Source of the DNA: Caprella mutica
Lineage: Eukaryota; Arthropoda; Malacostraca; Amphipoda; Caprellidae
Assembly (NCBI GenBank): GCA_947561585.1
Contig: CANNZV010000420.1
Location: forward strand, 1 to 64,000
Direction of reading: 5' to 3'
DNA length: 64,000 nucleotides
The notes under the pieces were generated by a model that was given only the letters and a program-made list of their open reading frames with translations, did not search any database and was not told the origin of the DNA. Below, piece by piece: positions 1-8,558 of the stretch (position 1 is the first letter of the stretch; each line of letters begins with the position of its first letter). The translations under genes and the position numbers were made by a program.

Positions 1-1020
1 ATTCTGAAACCTAAGTATTAGGTTTATGTATTATTACAAGATATAATTATACAATATAACTAGTTAGTTTCATAATTATATTTATTTAAATGAATATAAC
101 ATAAAATAATATATAATAACTAGTTTCAGAATTTTAAATACTTAACTAGGTTTATTTTGTGAGTTAGGTACAAAGGTAGGTTCACCGTACCTATTTTCCC
201 CATACCTAGTTCGGTTTCAGAATCCTATCATAAGATAGAAAGGGTATAAAGTAAATAAAATTACTTCAATAATAATTAATAAGTATTATACTCTCAAAAC
301 TGAGAGAACTTCTCGTTATTTGGTAACCAATCTTTCAAATTTCTTGCGTAAAAATATGTTGTACAGATTATTTAATTAACGAATTTGTCTCTTAATAGAC
401 GTTATTTATAATTAAATAGCTTATAATTTTTTTATTTGAATACACATTTCAATGAACTTTATAGGTATCGAAATATTTACTTACAATTCTCCAAGCGTAA
501 GTAAATATTCATCTGTAATGGATGTCGTACCACCTAATTTTTCTCCCATACGAATAACAGAGAAAAGAACCCAAATCAATTCACTTTGGTGGACTATTAC
601 AGTAAAAGTCCTGCGTTATGAAAAGCACCTGAGTTATAGAGTAATCATGGTAGTACGCAAGTATTTTCGACAGCTAATTATGTTCATTCAATTAATCTTT
701 AGATTTGGTACGTTAAACTCTAATATAAAATAGGTTTTAAATATAAATTGTAGCTATGCACAATATTCAATGAGCTTGGCGCTACGCATCTACCTACCTA
801 GGTAAAACTTTGAATTGAACAAATTCAATACACCGGTGCTAAACATAATATCATGATATTTATATCGTTTAACTGTACAATAATTCGTAGCTTACCCATG
901 TCCATAATATTTCTAAACTTTCATTTTCTAGAAAAATAACATAACTGTATAAATTATAATTTGGGTTACAGAGTATAATTAATAATTATTGGATAACAAA
1001 ATCTCAGATAGGCCTGGGAC
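1..1020. other. AT-rich non-coding DNA
   Basis: No gene or RNA gene is recognisable. A 93-codon frame at 452-733 (+) and a 45-codon frame at 481-615 (-) overlap one another. Neither has a family motif I recognise, and 481-700 is only slightly less AT-rich than its flanks. The segment could hold a decayed mobile-element fragment, but nothing visible proves it. Confidence 0.6.
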
Positions 1021-1205
1021 AGGATAAGTTTCACATTATCGGACGATTCCACATTTTCGATCAAGTAAGAAAAAAGTATATAATTAATAATTATGATTAT
1101 CTTTTTATTTTAATTGTTATTTACAATAACTGCAAATGACATAGATACCAATTAAAAAAAAGATCAATAATGACTATCATATACATACTTTTTCATATAC
1201 ACACT
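1021..1205. mobile_element. Degraded MITE, copy A
   Basis: The left end begins AGGATAAG, followed by ATTATCGGAC and TTCCACATTTTCG. This matches the terminal inverted repeat of the better copies at 8363-8558 and 12047-12245. The internal word ATACCAATT, shared by all three copies, is at about 1147. The right terminal repeat is eroded: only an ACTTTTTCATATAC-like remnant is left near 1188, so the right boundary is approximate. The element has no coding capacity. Confidence 0.5.
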
Positions 1206-1369
1206 GAATGGGGTACGTAACTTAATCAAAAACAAAAAAATCGATTTATTTGTACTATATAGGTTGTCAAAACTAATTTGCATCTTTTAGATTATAAATT
1301 TGGGTGAAAACTATAATGGCGCAGTAACTACCTTGTTACAAACTTACTTGAAGTTTCTTAGTACTGTAA

Positions 1370-1660
1370 CTACCTACCAGGCTACCTAGTTGGTATCTAG
1401 CATAACTACCTACGGTACATTAGTAGCATCTAGCATAACTTCCTATACCTAGTTAGCATCTCGCAAAACTAGGTACCTACCTAGTTATCTTGTACCTAAC
1501 TACCTACCTACCTAGTTATCGAACGTAACTACCTACCTAGTTATCGAACGTAACTACCTACCTACCTAGTTATCTAACGTAACTACCTACCTATCAGGCT
1601 ATCTAGTTATCTCACGTAACTGACTACCTATCTTAAGCTATCTAGTACCTACCTATATAT
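1370..1660. repeat. Degenerate TACC-rich minisatellite
   Basis: This is a degenerate tandem array built from TAACTACCTACC, AGTTATC and GAACG words. The cleanest unit is 25 bp (1526-1550), and the next unit is longer by one extra CTAC step. Outer copies carry AGCATAACT or ATCTCACG variants. Similar TACC/GGTA strings are scattered at 796-802, 1701-1735, 1821-1865 and 9598-9612, so this is a locally amplified form of a genome-wide simple sequence. Confidence 0.75.
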
Positions 1661-2290
1661 AATACGTGTTTGAAATTGTGGAACAGTTCGATAATTCGTA
1701 AATTACCTTATCTTAGTCAGCTAGGTACCTAGCTAATATAGGACTGATTAAAATTGGCTCCAAAATCAAATTTATTTAAATTTACTTACAAAAAATTCGA
1801 TCAAAATAATTACACTAGACTACCTACCTACTAAATAAATAATTCAATCAATCATATAGCCTACCTAACTAAAACTGTAATAATTATCAAATTTATTATT
1901 TACCTATATCATAAATTAACATTTAAATAACAGTTGCTAACACATTTGTCAAACATGTTTAAAATGACAGACATTTTCGATTCTTGTGTTTGCGAACACA
2001 AGATTTCAGAGAAAAATTGATATTTGTCGGAGCGTCTGCCATATAGACAGGCGGTCACAGGCCTCGAGTTAGCCTAGGTACCTACTGTTAATCTACAAAC
2101 CTAAGGTAGTTTTAATAAATTCTTCACAAGTTTTGATATATTCGAACATTTATACTTTATAGATTGTTTACAGATACATTACCTTCAAGGAATGCTTATT
2201 CTTGCAGCTATTAAATGATAACAAATAAAAACGCACACTTTCTCCAGTGGCACGTAACAACATCACTCCACCAATAGTAGTCAAGAACTG
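1661..2290. other. AT-rich non-coding DNA with one hairpin
   Basis: No gene is seen. The only structured item is a 20-nt perfect hairpin at 1983-2002, with arms CTTGTGTT and AACACAAG and a TGCG loop. It is followed by a less AT-rich patch at 2030-2075. No tRNA, snRNA or ORF explains it. Confidence 0.55.
1983..2002. other. Perfect 8-bp stem hairpin
   Basis: The arms CTTGTGTT (1983-1990) and AACACAAG (1995-2002) pair fully around a TGCG loop. It is not followed by a T-tract and has no associated gene, so no terminator or RNA function is assigned. Confidence 0.6.
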
Positions 2291-2373
2291 CCACAGATCA
2301 TTGAATATAGAAGATGTCCCACTCCTACGTGGACGCTAGTGGCCAAATAATTATTTAAGCGAGAGCGTATCAG

Positions 2374-2440
2374 CCAATCACAGAGAGGCGTAACGTGACG
2401 TCACATATTACCATCGTACTCACAAACGGGTATAAGTATA
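2374..2440 (+). promoter_or_regulatory. CCAAT / CRE / TATA-like cluster
   Basis: A CCAAT box lies at 2374-2378, a perfect CRE palindrome TGACGTCA at 2396-2403 (inside the 10-bp dyad GTGACGTCAC), and TATAAGTATA at 2431-2440. Their order and spacing would suit a polymerase II promoter starting near 2460-2470 and reading right. In AT-rich DNA a TATA-like string is cheap. The CRE with a nearby CCAAT is less likely by chance, but no supported gene follows. Confidence 0.25.
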
Positions 2441-2557
2441 TACATAACTGTCATAGCTAAATTTCCTTTTACTTCCTATAAACAGATATGGAAATTTTAA
2501 TTTTCAGGAAAATAGGGTAATTAAAGTCGTATTTATTTTAATGTATATTTATTATAG

Positions 2558-2857
2558 AATAGAAAACAAGAATCGAAGTCGAAACTGAAATATTTCGAGC
2601 AAACTGAAGAGTGTCTTATTAAGTGTTCAGTCTCAACTCCATTGTGCAAGCCTTTAGCCACAGATGAGATTGTTATCATATTTCTGAATAAAAACAACTT
2701 GTACCCATCTTTAGATGTATTGGTACAAAAGAAAAATGAACATTTTCACGCATTGCTCATTATTCACCAGTTAATTTTGATGAAAGATAAGAGAATTATT
2801 GAATTAGGCAGAAAATACAGCGCACACCCTCCGCTCATGATATTGCATCAGAAATAA
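2558..2857 (+). other. Unrecognised 100-codon open frame, doubtful
   Basis: The frame is open from just after the TAG at 2555-2557 to the TAA at 2855-2857. It has no ATG near its beginning; the first in-frame alternative start is TTG at 2642. TTTATTATAG at 2548-2557 resembles a splice acceptor, but I found no upstream donor that joins an ATG exon in frame: the one at 2517 would give a 41-bp intron and the wrong phase. The peptide has no domain, motif or low-complexity signature I recognise. It lies inside the inverted-repeat-bounded segment, downstream of promoter-like motifs, which is the only reason to list it. Confidence 0.12.
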
Positions 2858-3109
2858 ACCAACGCTTCAAATTCGTATCATAATATCATAAATTAATGTT
2901 TTGATTTTAAATAGCATATTTAAATTCAATAGTATTCTCTTTTTGTCGTTTATTGAATAATTAAAACAAAATAATATATCAATCGTAGACAACTCCAAGG
3001 ATACGTCACGTTATACGCACTCTTCCGATGCCAAGTGTCGCTAGAAATTTGAAAATACTGTAGTGGGATATCTTCTATATTCAATGATCTGTGGAACTGC
3101 ACACTGACT

Positions 3110-3157
3110 GGGGGGGGGGGGAGTTCTTGACCGGGTGGGCTCTTGACCGTACCCCGA
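3110..3157 (-). repeat. G-rich GGTCAAGAGCCC repeat, block 1
   Basis: A run of about 11 G is followed by AGTTCTTGACCGGGTGGG and CTCTTGACCGTACCCC. Read on the minus strand, it starts GGGGTACGGTCAAGAG and runs into C-runs. This is the same leader and unit seen at 4415-4515, so it is a short member of the family with only about two units. Confidence 0.7.
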
Positions 3158-3230
3158 TAGGTACTCATGATTATTGATGTATGATTATTAGTAGTATCAT
3201 GCAATCCCTCATTTGATTTCACAATATATT

Positions 3231-3339
3231 GTAGTTTGTTGTATCTGCTAGTTTGTTGTACTGCACACTTGATTGCTTAATGACCTGACAGTGGGGTTCG
3301 GGGGGTTAAATCAGTAATAAAATAAACTACAAAAGTGTC
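3231..3339 (+). repeat. Dispersed repeat, copy 1
   Basis: It begins GTAGTTTGTTGTAT and ends AACTACAAAAGTGTC. A second copy in the same orientation lies at 4591-4730. Shared landmarks are GTTGTACTGCACACTT, TAATGACCTG, GGGGTTCGGGGGG and ATCAGTAAT. This copy lacks the internal stretch of about 30 bp present in copy 2. It contains no reading frame. Confidence 0.7.
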
Positions 3340-3464
3340 TGACTAATGGGGCCTTGGACTAATGGGGCGGCGGACTAATGGGGCGTCTGAATTAAATTTG
3401 GGGCTTCGGACTAATGGGGCATCGGACTAATGGGGCGTAGGACTAATGGGGTGTGGGACTAATG
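3340..3464 (+). repeat. GGACTAATGGGG tandem repeat
   Basis: There are seven recognisable units of about 15 bp with the core GGACTAATGGGGCG. One unit is interrupted by an AT-rich insert (about 3389-3403) and the last is truncated at AATGAATA. The array abuts the end of dispersed-repeat copy 1. Confidence 0.8.
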
Positions 3465-3811
3465 AATATAAACCCTTTTTTGACATATGATAAGCACACA
3501 ACTAAACAAATGCTCATTATGTTACCTAAATTTATTTTTATGTTTTCTCATCTTTCCCTATGGGGGGAAATTTTTGAAAATAATGTGAGATAACCTACTT
3601 CCTATTCTATTTGCTGTGGTTTACGCACAAACACACTCACTAAAATTCTAGGTGTCTCAACTCTCAACCACGTACTAACGTATACACTTAATAAAAGATC
3701 ATTAAATACAATACATACACTTAAAAATAAAATTTTATTGATAATAAATCTGTTAAATTACGTAAACATTAAAATACCTCTTTGGAGATGTGTAAAGTTA
3801 GTGGAGATTTC
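3465..3811. other. AT-rich non-coding DNA
   Basis: Nothing beyond simple sequence is seen; no reading frame or structured RNA is recognisable. Confidence 0.5.
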
Positions 3812-3899
3812 ATATGAGCTAGATATATGCTTTTGAAGTATAATCGGGTAGCTTATTTTCCCGCCACACACGTATACGTTTGCTTACCCCGCACTTCTA

Positions 3900-3935
3900 C
3901 ACCCCCCCCCCTCTCCTTCCACCTCTCTCTCAGTC
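3900..3935 (+). repeat. C-rich / CT-rich tract
   Basis: A run of about 12 C is followed by CTCTCCTTCCACCTCTCTCTC, a pyrimidine-rich low-complexity tract on the plus strand. Confidence 0.7.
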
Positions 3936-4143
3936 AGATGCAGCGTGTCATAAGCGGGTAGATAGAAAATACCTGAGTAACAACTATAAAGAATGAGAGG
4001 ATAGCCACAATAATGAATTAAGGGTGGTTAGTTGAATACATAGTTAACTACATTTTATTGTACTATTTACCAACAATTAATAATTATTTCTTTACGAATC
4101 ACGCAATACAGCCGAAACAAACAATAACTTGTTAGTTCATTTA

Positions 4144-4160
4144 TAATAATAATAATAATA
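4144..4160 (+). repeat. (ATA)n microsatellite
   Basis: A short run of ATA/AAT trinucleotides, about six units. Confidence 0.75.
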
Positions 4161-4359
4161 ACTAGATATACTCTACAACTTTAAATTAGTATATTCCAAC
4201 AACTACTGAAGGTACAGTTTTCTTTCAAATGACATTTTGTTCATTGAACTTTTCTCTATACACTATTAACTTTTCATAAAGATTCAATCATTTTGTGAAT
4301 ATTATAACGATTTTATTAAAGGGTTGTGAAAATGGCTTTGCGCGAATGGTCAGCAAACG

Positions 4360-4387
4360 GACAATGCAGCAAATTTGCTGCATTGTC
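4360..4387. other. 28-bp perfect palindrome
   Basis: The half-site GACAATGCAGCAAA (4360-4373) is followed directly by its exact reverse complement (4374-4387), with no spacer. The word CATTGTCTATA recurs at 4937-4947 near the right foldback arm. A 94-codon frame crosses the palindrome (4295-4579), but its tail simply reads through the C-rich minisatellite. Confidence 0.85.
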
Positions 4388-4414
4388 TATACGCTTTGTC
4401 TATGTGCTTTTTAT

Positions 4415-4515
4415 GGGGTACGGTTAAGAGCCCCCCCGGTCAAGAACCCCCCCGGTCACGAGCCCCCCCGGTCACGAGTCCCCCCGGTCATGAGCCCCCC
4501 TGGACCCCCCCTTCC
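4415..4515 (+). repeat. C-rich CCCCCCCGGTCACGAG minisatellite, block 2
   Basis: A leader GGGGTACGGTTAAGAG (4415-4430) is followed by about five 16-17-bp units of CCCCCCCGGTCA(A/C/T)GAG, ending in a C-run at 4505-4511. The minus strand carries repeated G7 runs and could form G-quadruplexes. Blocks 1 (3110-3157) and 3 (4772-4918) are the same family in the opposite orientation. Confidence 0.8.
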
Positions 4516-4590
4516 ATGTTTTATAATCCTTATTTACCTAGTTAAACAAATGAAGAACTACTTAGATAGAAATAACTGAGAGTTGCTAAT

Positions 4591-4730
4591 GTAGTTTGTT
4601 GTATCCGCTAGATTGTTGTACTGCACACTTCGTGATTGTTTAATGACCTGGCAGGGGGGTTCGGGGGGCGGCACGCCCCCCTTATATACATATATTTTAT
4701 GTTTAATCAGTAATGAACTACAAAAGTGTC
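4591..4730 (+). repeat. Dispersed repeat, copy 2
   Basis: This is the same unit as 3231-3339, starting GTAGTTTGTTGTATCCGC and ending GAACTACAAAAGTGTC. It contains an extra stretch of about 30 bp (4669-4700) that starts with a perfect GGGGGGCG-GCA-CGCCCCCC hairpin (4663-4681). Confidence 0.7.
4663..4681. other. GC-only hairpin
   Basis: The arms GGGGGGCG and CGCCCCCC enclose a GCA loop, giving eight perfect pairs in otherwise AT-rich DNA. It is not followed by a T-run, so it is not called a terminator. Confidence 0.7.
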
Positions 4731-4771
4731 AATAAGGATTAAATAATATAGGTAAATAAGGATTTAAAAAC

Positions 4772-4918
4772 AGGGGGGCTCGTGACCGGGGGGGGGGGGG
4801 GGGGCTCATGACCGGGGGGGCTCTTGACCGGGGGGGCTTATGACCTAGGGGGCTCATGACCGGGGGGGGGGGGGCTTATGACCGGGGGGGGCTCTTGACC
4901 GGGGGAGTTTATGACCTA
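4772..4918 (-). repeat. G-rich GGTCATGAGCCCC minisatellite, block 3
   Basis: Seven to eight units of GGGG-CTC(A/T/G)TGACC occur with G-runs of 5 to about 18. On the minus strand this is the same unit and leader as block 2. The G-run lengths vary strongly, as expected from slippage. The plus strand has many G tracts of four or more and is a clear G-quadruplex candidate. Confidence 0.8.
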
Positions 4919-4990
4919 CACCCGCTTTTTATATGCATTGTCTATATATACATACTACCCGATTATACTTCAAAAGTATATAGCTCATAT

Positions 4991-5326
4991 ATTATTGGTC
5001 AAACTTGATAAACTTACATATAAGTGTATAAATTACTTTGCAATATTCTACATAATTATTGGTCAAACTTTATGGAATTACCGTTGAATTAATTAACTCG
5101 TATAACGCTATCGGAGCTTTATTTGTGTCAGTTTATAAACTCTATGTTAACACTTTCACCGCGGATAAATTTTTCGGTATATTTAAACAGTGCTGTGTGG
5201 TACATCGTTTTATAAGCTCTGGGGTGTTTTCTTTTGCAATATACAGATCTAGACTTATAATTCAATAAAAATACTGATCCAATTCTGAATCGATACTGAA
5301 CTTTTTATTATTTGTATGTTAAAAAA
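4991..5326. other. AT-rich non-coding DNA
   Basis: A 69-codon frame at 5059-5268 has no recognisable motif and starts at a non-ATG codon. A duplicated phrase TATTGGTCAAACTT occurs at 4993-5006 and 5058-5071. Nothing else is seen. Confidence 0.5.
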
Positions 5327-5460
5327 GCGTATTGAACCACCGGTAGCTCAATACGCGGGGAACGTGTCAATCCTATTTTCTGTGTTGTCAGGTCCAGGTT
5401 TTACACCCTTCTCCTGATGATGAATAGAAATCTTTCTATTCGAAATCTTGAAACCTAAAA
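5327..5460 (+). mobile_element. Transposon-tail-like segment with two strong hairpins
   Basis: The first hairpin pairs GCGTATTGA (5327-5335) with TCAATACGC (5348-5356) around a loop containing ACCGGT. About 60 nt further on, CTGATGA (5416-5422) and GAAA (5444-5447) flank a perfect 9-bp stem, GAATAGAAA (5424-5432) with TTTCTATTC (5435-5443), closed by only TC. CTGATGA-stem-GAAA is the catalytic-core order of a hammerhead ribozyme. Related CTGATGATG...GAAA strings are, to my knowledge, common at the ends of animal retroelements such as Penelope-like and CR1 families. I could not find the third helix or cleavage triplet, so an active ribozyme is not supported. The segment is less AT-rich than its surroundings. 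Confidence 0.35.
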
Positions 5461-6320
5461 ACAAAAAATTTCAACGCAGATTTTAAATAACCTCTATAAT
5501 ACTTTATTCTCTATATACTCTATATGTAGTATGTATAATGTGTATATATTATTGTTATTCGTATAACTCTAAAAACATTCAACCAAATTGACTGAAATTT
5601 TTTGAGCGATTGTTCCATTATCCAGGAATCGTTTGGTTAGATTTTAGGAGCAATAAGCTCACAATCGATTGAAGCGACGGCGAAAGTATGCGCTCTAGAC
5701 TACCCGTTCTAGTAAATAATAATATGGAAGCTTTCAACAGCGGTTTAGAAAAATGTGTTTATTGGTATATGGAAACAGTTAAACAAAAATAAATACAAAT
5801 TAATTGATACATATTACCTACGTGATACATTTTAATATCTGAAACTGTATTTGAAGTAGGTATTGATACGCATCACTAGTTACTATCTAATATAGATAAG
5901 TACCTATTATTTCGCCTAGGTAGTTATGTTAGCTAATACCTTTTAGTTACCCTTAGACTCCTACGAAAGTAAATTAGATAAATAATATTCGTATCTATTT
6001 TTGTTTCACTGTCACTAGTACATTAGATAAGTTATAATATTCATACAAACTTGAATTATATTTAGTACATTATTAATTGATTTAGATAGATATTATTATT
6101 TTTGTAATCAATATTCCAAATAATATTGTTTATCATATTAATTATATCTTGTTATTATTTATTATAAAATGTAAACATATTACATTCATAATTTTTGGTG
6201 ATCAATGATATACATTGTGGTAAGTTGAGAACATAAAATTTCTTCCAGTTAGTCATTAGCCTGTCACTACCTAAATCATTTTGTCAATCTCATTGTGACA
6301 GTGGTAGGTAGCTAGTGATA
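5461..6320. other. AT-rich non-coding DNA
   Basis: No gene is seen. The segment holds TA-rich simple sequence (5500-5560) and long AT-rich runs (5760-6200). Confidence 0.55.
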
Positions 6321-6395
6321 GAGGGGGGGGGGGTGAGGTAGACAAATATGTGGGTGAGGGGAGGGTAAGGTAGACCAATAAGGAGATGGGAAGTG
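6321..6395 (+). repeat. G-rich low-complexity tract
   Basis: A run of about 11 G (6325-6335) is followed by GGTGAGG, GTGAGGGGAGGG and GGGTAAGGTAGACC-like words. It is a purine-rich patch, with GGTAGAC(C/A)AATA occurring twice (6337-6349 and 6370-6381). Confidence 0.55.
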
Positions 6396-6548
6396 AATGA
6401 TTACTCAGAGAAGAAAAACTAACTGCAGGTACTAACTGTGTCCTCATTTTCTTATAAAATCATATCTTATTTAGAATGAATTTTATGTTTCCAGGGATAA
6501 TTACTTTATTTATTTTCAAGTAACTGTAACAGCGGCACTTATATGAAT

Positions 6549-6630
6549 GTTCGTGAGTAAGTATGTTTGCATACAGTAGGTGAACTTGCGTGATTTGTGT
6601 TCGTGAGTGTGTATGTTTGTACCCAGAACC
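6549..6630 (+). repeat. Two-copy direct repeat, period 50
   Basis: GTTCGTGAGT occurs at 6549-6558 and 6599-6608. Each copy is followed by a GTATGTTTG word, giving one diverged tandem duplication of about 50 bp. Confidence 0.6.
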
Positions 6631-6774
6631 TTGAAGTGAGTGACAAGTTGTGACACGTTATGAAACTCCGCCCACTCGCCAGTAAATGTTCTCAGACCCT
6701 AGGGAATTGATTATTTGGCTTATTAAATTAGGTATACTCCTTTCTCATTGTAATAAATAAGATATTAATAACTA

Positions 6775-7925
6775 ACTGTCTACAGTCTACTGCATCTACA
6801 GTATCTACAGTCTACTGTATCTACAGTCTACTGCATCTACAGTCTACTGCATCTACAGTCTACTGCATCTACAGTCTACTGCATCTACAGTCTACTGCAT
6901 CTACAGTCTACTGCATCTACAGTCTAATGCATCTACAGTCTAATGCATCTACAGTCTACTGCATCTACAGTCTACTTCATCTACAGTCTACTGCATCTAC
7001 AGTCTACTTCATCTACAGTCTACTTCATCTACAGTCTACTTCATCTACAGTCTACTTCATCTACAGTCTACTGCATCTACAGTCTTACTGCATCTACAGT
7101 CTTACTGCATCTACAGTCTTACTGCATCTACAGTCTTACTGCATCTACAGTCTTACTGCATCTACAGTCTTAATGTATCTGCAGTCTTAATGTATCTGCA
7201 GTCTTAATGTATCTGCAGTCTTAATGTATCTACAGTCTACTGTATCTACAGTCTACTGTATCTACAGTCTACTGTATCTACAGTCTACTGTATCTACAGT
7301 CTACTGTATCTACAGTCTACTGTATCTACAGTCTACTGTATCTTCAGTCTTAATGTATCTTCAGTCTTAATGTATCTACAGTCTTAATGTATCTACAGTC
7401 TTAATGTATCTACAGTCTTAATGTATTTACAGTCTTAATGTATCTACAGTCTTAATGTATCTACAGTCTTAATGTATCTACAGTCTTAATGTATCTACAG
7501 TCTTAATGTATCTACAGTCTTAATGTATCTACAGTCTTAATGTATCTACAGTCTTAATGTATCTACAGTCTTAATGTATCTACAGTCTTAATGTATATAC
7601 AGTCTTAATGTATATACAGTCTTAATGTATATACAGTCTTAATGTATCTACAGTCTACTGTATCTACAGTCTACTGTATCTACAGTCTACTGTATCTACA
7701 GTCGTAATGTATCTACAGTCTTAATGTATCTACAGTCTTAATGTATCTACAGTCTTAATGTATATACAGTCTTAATGTATATACAGTCTCAATGTATCTA
7801 CATTCTTAATGTATCTACAGTCTTAATGTATCTACAGTCTTAATGTATCTACAGTCTACTGTATCTACAGTCTTAATGTATCTACAGTCTTAATGTATCT
7901 ACAGTCTACTGTATCTACATCTACT
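6775..7925 (+). repeat. CTACAGTCTACTGTAT minisatellite, 16/17-bp units
   Basis: About 69 head-to-tail units cover 1.15 kb. Two unit classes alternate in blocks: 16 bp with core CTACAGTCTACTGCAT or CTACAGTCTACTGTAT, and 17 bp with core CTACAGTCTTAATGTAT. Rough blocks are: GCA-type 16-mers 6781-6970; CTTCAT variants 6975-7065; CTTACTGCAT 17-mers 7082-7165; CTGCAG variants 7167-7222; GTAT-type 16-mers 7230-7345; TTAATGTAT 17-mers 7345-7640; then mixtures to 7925. The 16-mer contains the dyad TACAGT-CT-ACTGTA, which the 17-mer breaks. Reading frames through it encode only a periodic peptide and are not genes. Confidence 0.95.
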
Positions 7926-8362
7926 AGGAGAGATGAAAAGAGTCAGTTTATCATGATTCACCTGATACGGAGATACCTGTACCTGTTTTTTTTAACGATT
8001 CATGAAATTACAAAAATAGAACACAATAATGATGAATCAAGTTTTGAATGGAAAAATATTGTTGTTTTAAAAAAGACAGTAGTCATGTTTCATGAGGATA
8101 TTTCTAATAGTTAATACGAGTGTGTACACTATTATTCACGTCCTAAGATATTCCCTGTGCGTTTGTGTGTTGGCTTTACCAACTCACACTCACTTTATTT
8201 ATTGTGCAATGTCAGAATACTTAGGCTAACATTTCTATACATTTTAGAACTCAAAAGTTCATTTATGAATTATTTAGTTTTATATTTAGATACATAATAT
8301 GAGTGTCAAGATACATTATTATTCTAAAAAGTTATGATAGCTCAAAGTGTAGTTAAATAGGT
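7926..8362. other. AT-rich non-coding DNA
   Basis: No gene is seen. A 73-codon frame at 7893-8114 starts within the minisatellite and has no recognisable motif. Confidence 0.5.
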
Positions 8363-8558
8363 AGGATAAGTTCCGAATTATCGGACAGTTCCACATTATC
8401 GGATACGGAAGAGAGAAAATATATAGGTACATTGATTTTTTTTCAAATTGTATTGAAATACCAATTGATATAAAAGGTAAATAGGTAATTATTATTATAT
8501 ATTTTCTTTCTTCCGTATCCGAAGATGCGTAACTGTCCGATAATTCGGAACTTACCCT
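8363..8558. mobile_element. MITE, copy B, best preserved
   Basis: A short element with terminal inverted repeats of about 60 bp. The left end starts GG(A)TAAGTTCCGAATTATCGG. The right end (8497-8556) is its reverse complement, ending CGGAACTTACCC. Both arms also share GGATACGGAAGA and AGAAAATATATA. It is flanked by TA on each side (and by ATAG just outside GTAGG/CCTAC), consistent with a TA target-site duplication of the Tc1/mariner type. The centre is AT-rich with the family word ATACCAATT. No reading frame is present, so it is non-autonomous. Confidence 0.8.

Larger units (their letters stand above)
2291..3094. mobile_element. 804-bp segment with 33-bp inverted ends
   Basis: The left arm 2291-2323 begins CCACAGATCATTG. 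The right arm 3062-3094 is its reverse complement with one mismatch in 33. Inside each arm the inverted similarity fades, but a short CGT(A)ACGTGACGT-like word recurs on both sides (about 2390 and 3002-3010, inverted). The enclosed segment carries promoter-like motifs and a 100-codon open frame. No clear target-site duplication is visible, so this is either a non-autonomous inverted-repeat element or an inverted duplication of a short dispersed repeat. Confidence 0.45.
3812..4990. mobile_element. Foldback segment with 37-41-bp inverted arms
   Basis: The left arm 3812-3852 and the right arm 4955-4990 are inverted copies sharing CCCGATTATACTTCAAAAG and AGCTCATAT, with one 4-nt gap. The 1.18-kb segment between them contains a C/T-rich tract (3900-3930), an (ATA)n microsatellite, a 28-bp perfect palindrome near its centre (4360-4387), and two G/C minisatellite blocks in opposite orientation (4415-4515 and 4772-4918). 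The nested inverted arrangement suggests a foldback-type element or an old palindromic duplication. No transposase frame is present. Confidence 0.4.

Noticed and set aside
452..733. 93-codon plus-strand frame and opposing minus-strand frame at 481-615
   Set aside because: No recognised motif and short. The minus frame has a vague transposase-like feel (an ELIW word) but is too short to call.
4295..4579. 94-codon frame
   Set aside because: It reads through the 28-bp palindrome and the C-rich minisatellite (proline-rich tail) and has no domain.
6927..7190. Two overlapping 76-87-codon frames inside the minisatellite
   Set aside because: They are translations of the 16/17-bp repeat. The unit length is not a multiple of three, so all frames read the same periodic peptide, and nothing else supports coding.
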